Below, one piece after another: positions 61,050 through 64,000 of a stretch of 64,000 bases of DNA. The stretch spans positions 20,107,501 through 20,171,500 of the forward strand of contig NC_046680.1 of assembly GCF_009870125.1 (NCBI RefSeq), in the 5' to 3' direction. The translations under genes and the position numbers were made by a program. Under the pieces are notes generated by a model, which saw nothing but the letters and a program-made list of their open reading frames with translations, searched no databases and was not told the DNA's origin. Position 1 is the first letter of the stretch; every line of letters begins with the position of its first letter. The stretch comes from Drosophila pseudoobscura (lineage: Eukaryota > Arthropoda > Insecta > Diptera > Drosophilidae).

Positions 61050-63292
61050 CCCGAATATTCGAATAATGCATCCAAATGTATCCTCGTGCTAAAACATCCT
61101 GCAATACGCATTGAAGCCGATTGGTTGAGCCACTATCGGAAAAAACTATCACAGATATATAGGGGGCGCCACAAGCCATCCGCTAGTATCATTTGGCGCG
61201 ACATTTGAAACTGAGAAAACACTGTATTGAAGCGACCAGAACGAAACGTGAGTGGAATTTAATTGATGCCATGAGATCCATCATATTTAACACACCCAAT
61301 AACATCCGTTTACTAATTAGACCTGTCAAAATTTCCATGATGGTCTTTGCCCAAACCAAATCAAATTAAGGCTTAATCGAAGAAAACACATAGCACTGAC
61401 ATCAGATCAGGCGTGTGACGAACCTAGTGATAATTAGTCCACCTATATCCACAGATGACGTGTGACTGGGTCCCAGTCCAATGTGAGAAGTGCTCCCCTC
61501 TGTTTAGGTCTGGTGAAATGGAAACGTGCCCCTTTCTCACTTTTTGTCGCCTGTGGGTGCCTGCCTCGAGCATGAATCAATCGTGAATCAATGCCCCGCA
61601 GAAAGCGCATCCCAGTCAAAGCTGATTAGCACTTTGCCGACTCTGATTCCCACTCCTCCACGGAAGCCTTCACGGCGATGTTGAACCCACATTACTGTCT
61701 CAATTAGAACGAGTGCATTTCCGAGTAATTCAAGGGATTCCAATGATTCACTTGGCGATCGCTTAGAGAGCCTCTCTGGAATGTCGCCTGTAATCAGGGT
61801 AGAACCAAATAATACCGAATAATCCAAATCACGCAAATGTCTATTGATAAGACGAGTACCAATTTAATATTGTTTTTCACTCTCTGACATTTGTTGACGT
61901 CGGCCTCTGGGGACCGCTTATCGCCAGCCATTTGTCTTATTGCGTTCCAAACCGGCTTTCGGCTCAAGAAACTAATTAAATGAAATGAAATTCGCTGTGC
62001 CAGGCAGAGATCTCTGTGCTCCCCGTCTAAAAATACCCAAAAAAAACAAAAAACCAAGCGAAGCGACAAACAAACGGAGAGGTGAGGAAAAGAAAGGTAG
62101 GCAGAGTCTGACTTTAGATCCGTGGTGGGGTTTTGGGTCTCTGGATAGATGGATGTTGATAGGTGTTGATGGGCAATTTCGCTAAATGATATCCAATTGT
62201 ATAAAGCCGATGGCATTTGCTTTATTTTGGCATGCGGCGGCCCCCAACCGGTTGGCCATTGACACGGGACCAAGACTTGCCTTGTCAATCGGGTTCAGCA
62301 TCGAGGCTCTAAGCGTAAGCGTAGATGGATTCTTGATTCTTGATCGGGTTCTAATCACGTGTGGCATGGTGCGGTGTGAGGGGAAGGGCGACCTCCTCCA
62401 ATAATCAGCTCTGTTTGTCTCCGGCATCGGCATCGGCAACGGCTCCCACCCAGGCCAGGCCAGGGCAGGCCAATTCAGTGAAGCGGAGCTCATTACCATT
62501 TCAAGACCCACTCGACCTTCAGTCTCCTCAAGCATGAAAGTCAATTTTCAAGTGCCTACAACTCGGTTCGAGCCCCGCAACTTGTGTGTTGACAATTTTC
62601 CAAGCCCCAGCGTAAAGCCGAAGACCGAAGACCGAAGACGAAGCTGTAGTTTAATGCGTCATCAAACGGAGATTTGCATAAGTTGAGCAGCTCGCGCACA
62701 TAATTATCTTCAAATTGGTTCCGATTCGGTTTAGGAGATATATCTCACTCTTCGCTATGCGACGACAATTAACCGATCAGCTTTACGACTCGACCTGTCT
62801 ACCTGTCTGCCGGCTTCCGTGTTGCCCCGCTCCGCCACTCCTTCGCTCCATTCCCATTGAAATTTCCGTTTACCCAACACAAATGCCACAATCCTGTGAT
62901 TCCATCCGGTGCGTAAAAGACTCAGCTGTCAGATCTCTGCGGATTAGTGCCTTTGATTAATAAGTGCGTCATGGAAAAGTTTAATTAAAATCGAAATCAA
63001 AATCAAAATCGTAGTGCTAAATGCAAACGACAAAAATATTGTACGACTATGTGACGCATTTTCCCCACCGCAGTTGCGACTCCTGTTTGGAGTCCCTTTG
63101 CCTATGGCGCTAATTACGTGACCAGCAGCTGGCGAAGAAGCCAATCAAGCCAAGTGCCGGCCAACACCATTGCCAACAATTTGGCAATTTGACAATTTGG
63201 CTTAAAGACGTTGCTCCGTGCTCTTGCGCCCCTTCCCGGAGTGGGATACACGGCGATATCGGTAACACTTAGCATCGAAAGCGTCAAGTGCC

Positions 63293-63333
63293 ATGGAGTG
63301 GAGTGGACTGGAGTGGAGTGGAGTGTAGTGGAG
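63293..63333. repeat. GGAGT pentamer tandem
   Basis: About seven imperfect copies of GGAGT/GGACT just upstream of the TATA promoter. Simple-sequence origin; could be read as GA-rich regulatory DNA. Confidence 0.7.
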
Positions 63334-63425
63334 GAGGCGAAACCAATTCCAAAACCAAAACCCGTTCAGCATACAAAAACGTCACGAAGCCCCAGAGTCA
63401 GAGAGTGAGAGGAGACCCAGGGCCG

Positions 63426-63491
63426 TATAAAAGTGAATTTGTGACAAAAATTCTGAACAGTTCAAGCGCACGCTCAGCAGCGTTCAGATCG
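63426..63491 (+). promoter_or_regulatory. TATA-Inr-DPE core promoter
   Basis: TATAAAAG at 63426-63433, ACAGTTC initiator with A+1 at 63459 (33 bp downstream of the first T), and AGATCG at 63486-63491, exactly +28 to +33, matching DPE consensus RGWYVT at five of six positions. Having all three focused elements in correct spacing is strong evidence for a regulated Pol II start, in contrast to the TATA-less promoters elsewhere in this window. Confidence 0.8.
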
Positions 63492-63812
63492 CATCGAGAA
63501 TACGAGTAAAAAACACCAAAAACAAGGTGCTAAGCGGCTACTGATAACAAAAAGCAATATAGACATCCATCATCATCGGAATCTAGATCGGCATCGCATC
63601 GGAATTTGTGTAATCTGGATTTGACACTTCGCGAGTGCCTTAAACAAATTGAAAATTTGAACCCAATTTGGAATAAAGTGCGAAAGTGATCCAGAACCAG
63701 AAACAGAACCTGACACCAAACACCAAACACCAGAATCATTACACCTGAAAACCATTAAACGGAACGGAACTTCAACGCTCCAATCAAAAAGATGTTTGCA
63801 TACATTTGGCAA
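63459..63812 (+). CDS. First exon of a gene leaving the window (5'UTR plus seven codons)
   Basis: From the predicted start site at 63459 a 333-nt 5'UTR leads to ATG 63792. The reading frame is MFAYIWQ and then meets a consensus donor (CAA|GTGAGT at 63813), phase 0. There is no earlier ATG in the leader that opens a long frame, which supports this start. The rest of the gene is beyond base 64000. Seven residues do not allow me to identify it. The intron begins with AT-rich sequence including a (TATATG)n stretch at the window end. Confidence 0.5.
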
Positions 63813-64000
63813 GTGAGTATTGTAGCGGTTTGGGGATCGTTATAAAGATCGGAAATTTATGAAACAAAAGAAAACAACAAAGAAGAAACGTGTTTAAGCG
63901 ATTAACATTTTCAAAAAAATTCAATCAACAAATTAAGGCTGCCAAATATTTATTTGTATATAAATATATATATGGATATATGGATATATGTATATACATA

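Larger units (their letters stand above)
60411..63425. other. Intergenic region upstream of the right-edge gene
   Basis: No recognisable gene. It includes the second exact copy of the 27-bp module (61023-61049), a poly-A stretch with duplicated GAGAG/CAAGTCCCAA words at about 60940-60975, and a GGAGT tandem (about 63293-63333). The 61.3-63.4 kb part is plain sequence likely to hold upstream regulatory DNA for the promoter at 63426. Confidence 0.5.

Noticed and set aside
62560..62590. GGTTCGAGCCC, like a tRNA B box
   Set aside because: No A box, acceptor stem or anticodon arm at proper distance on either strand.

Overview
This is a eukaryotic window from a fly genome, almost certainly Drosophila. 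The evidence is short introns with GTRAGT/YAG signals, C/G-ending codons in coding exons, many CA/TG/CAG microsatellites, and core promoters built from Drosophila elements (Ohler motifs 1, 5, 6 and 7, DRE, TATA-Inr-DPE). The gene set SP2353-like, membralin (CG8405), Dystroglycan, mRpL34, Nol9 (CG8414) matches what I remember of the 52D region of D. melanogaster chromosome 2R (Muller element C). Sequence divergence and intergenic texture suggest a non-melanogaster species, possibly of the obscura group; that is inference. I see no transposon proteins, tRNA, rRNA or CRISPR.

Layout. 1-4593 (+): 3' part of a large secreted or membrane-attached LamG/EGF protein (SP2353-like), with a long 3'UTR to about 6160. 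About 6390-6900: housekeeping promoter. 7237-18988 (+): 13-exon membralin gene (974 aa) with a 7.07-kb intron and a GC-AG intron. 19.45-38.8 kb: about 19 kb without a recognisable gene; it holds microsatellites, short TACCC..GGGTA hairpins, and three weak candidates for unannotated transcription or coding (around 20.3, 28.7 and 33.4-33.9 kb). 38.8-56.3 kb (-): Dystroglycan, 13 coding exons, 1207 aa, with a skippable mucin-domain exon, a long 3'UTR and an 8-kb first intron. A compact divergent promoter at 56.3-56.5 kb lies between Dg and mRpL34. 56594-56895 (+): mRpL34. 56959-59844 (-): Nol9, tail-to-tail with mRpL34, CDS ends 63 bp apart. 60.0-63.4 kb: repeat-bearing intergenic DNA. 63426 to end: TATA-Inr-DPE promoter and a seven-codon first coding exon of a gene that continues beyond the window.

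All exon chains were assembled by hand from splice signals and each keeps frame (SP2353 part 1297 codons including stop, membralin 975, Dg 1208, mRpL34 82, Nol9 906). SP2353-like protein and Dystroglycan both belong to the matrix/adhesion world: LamG domains are the classical ligands of glycosylated dystroglycan. Whether these two neighbours interact is untested inference. Membralin (ER-associated degradation), mRpL34 (mitoribosome) and Nol9 (rRNA processing) are housekeeping genes and share promoter architecture.

The most unusual observation is an exact 27-bp sequence present just upstream of the membralin promoter and again, inverted, in the 61-kb intergenic region. A diverged version lies next to the Nol9 promoter, in each case beside a GGTATATTTT-like motif.
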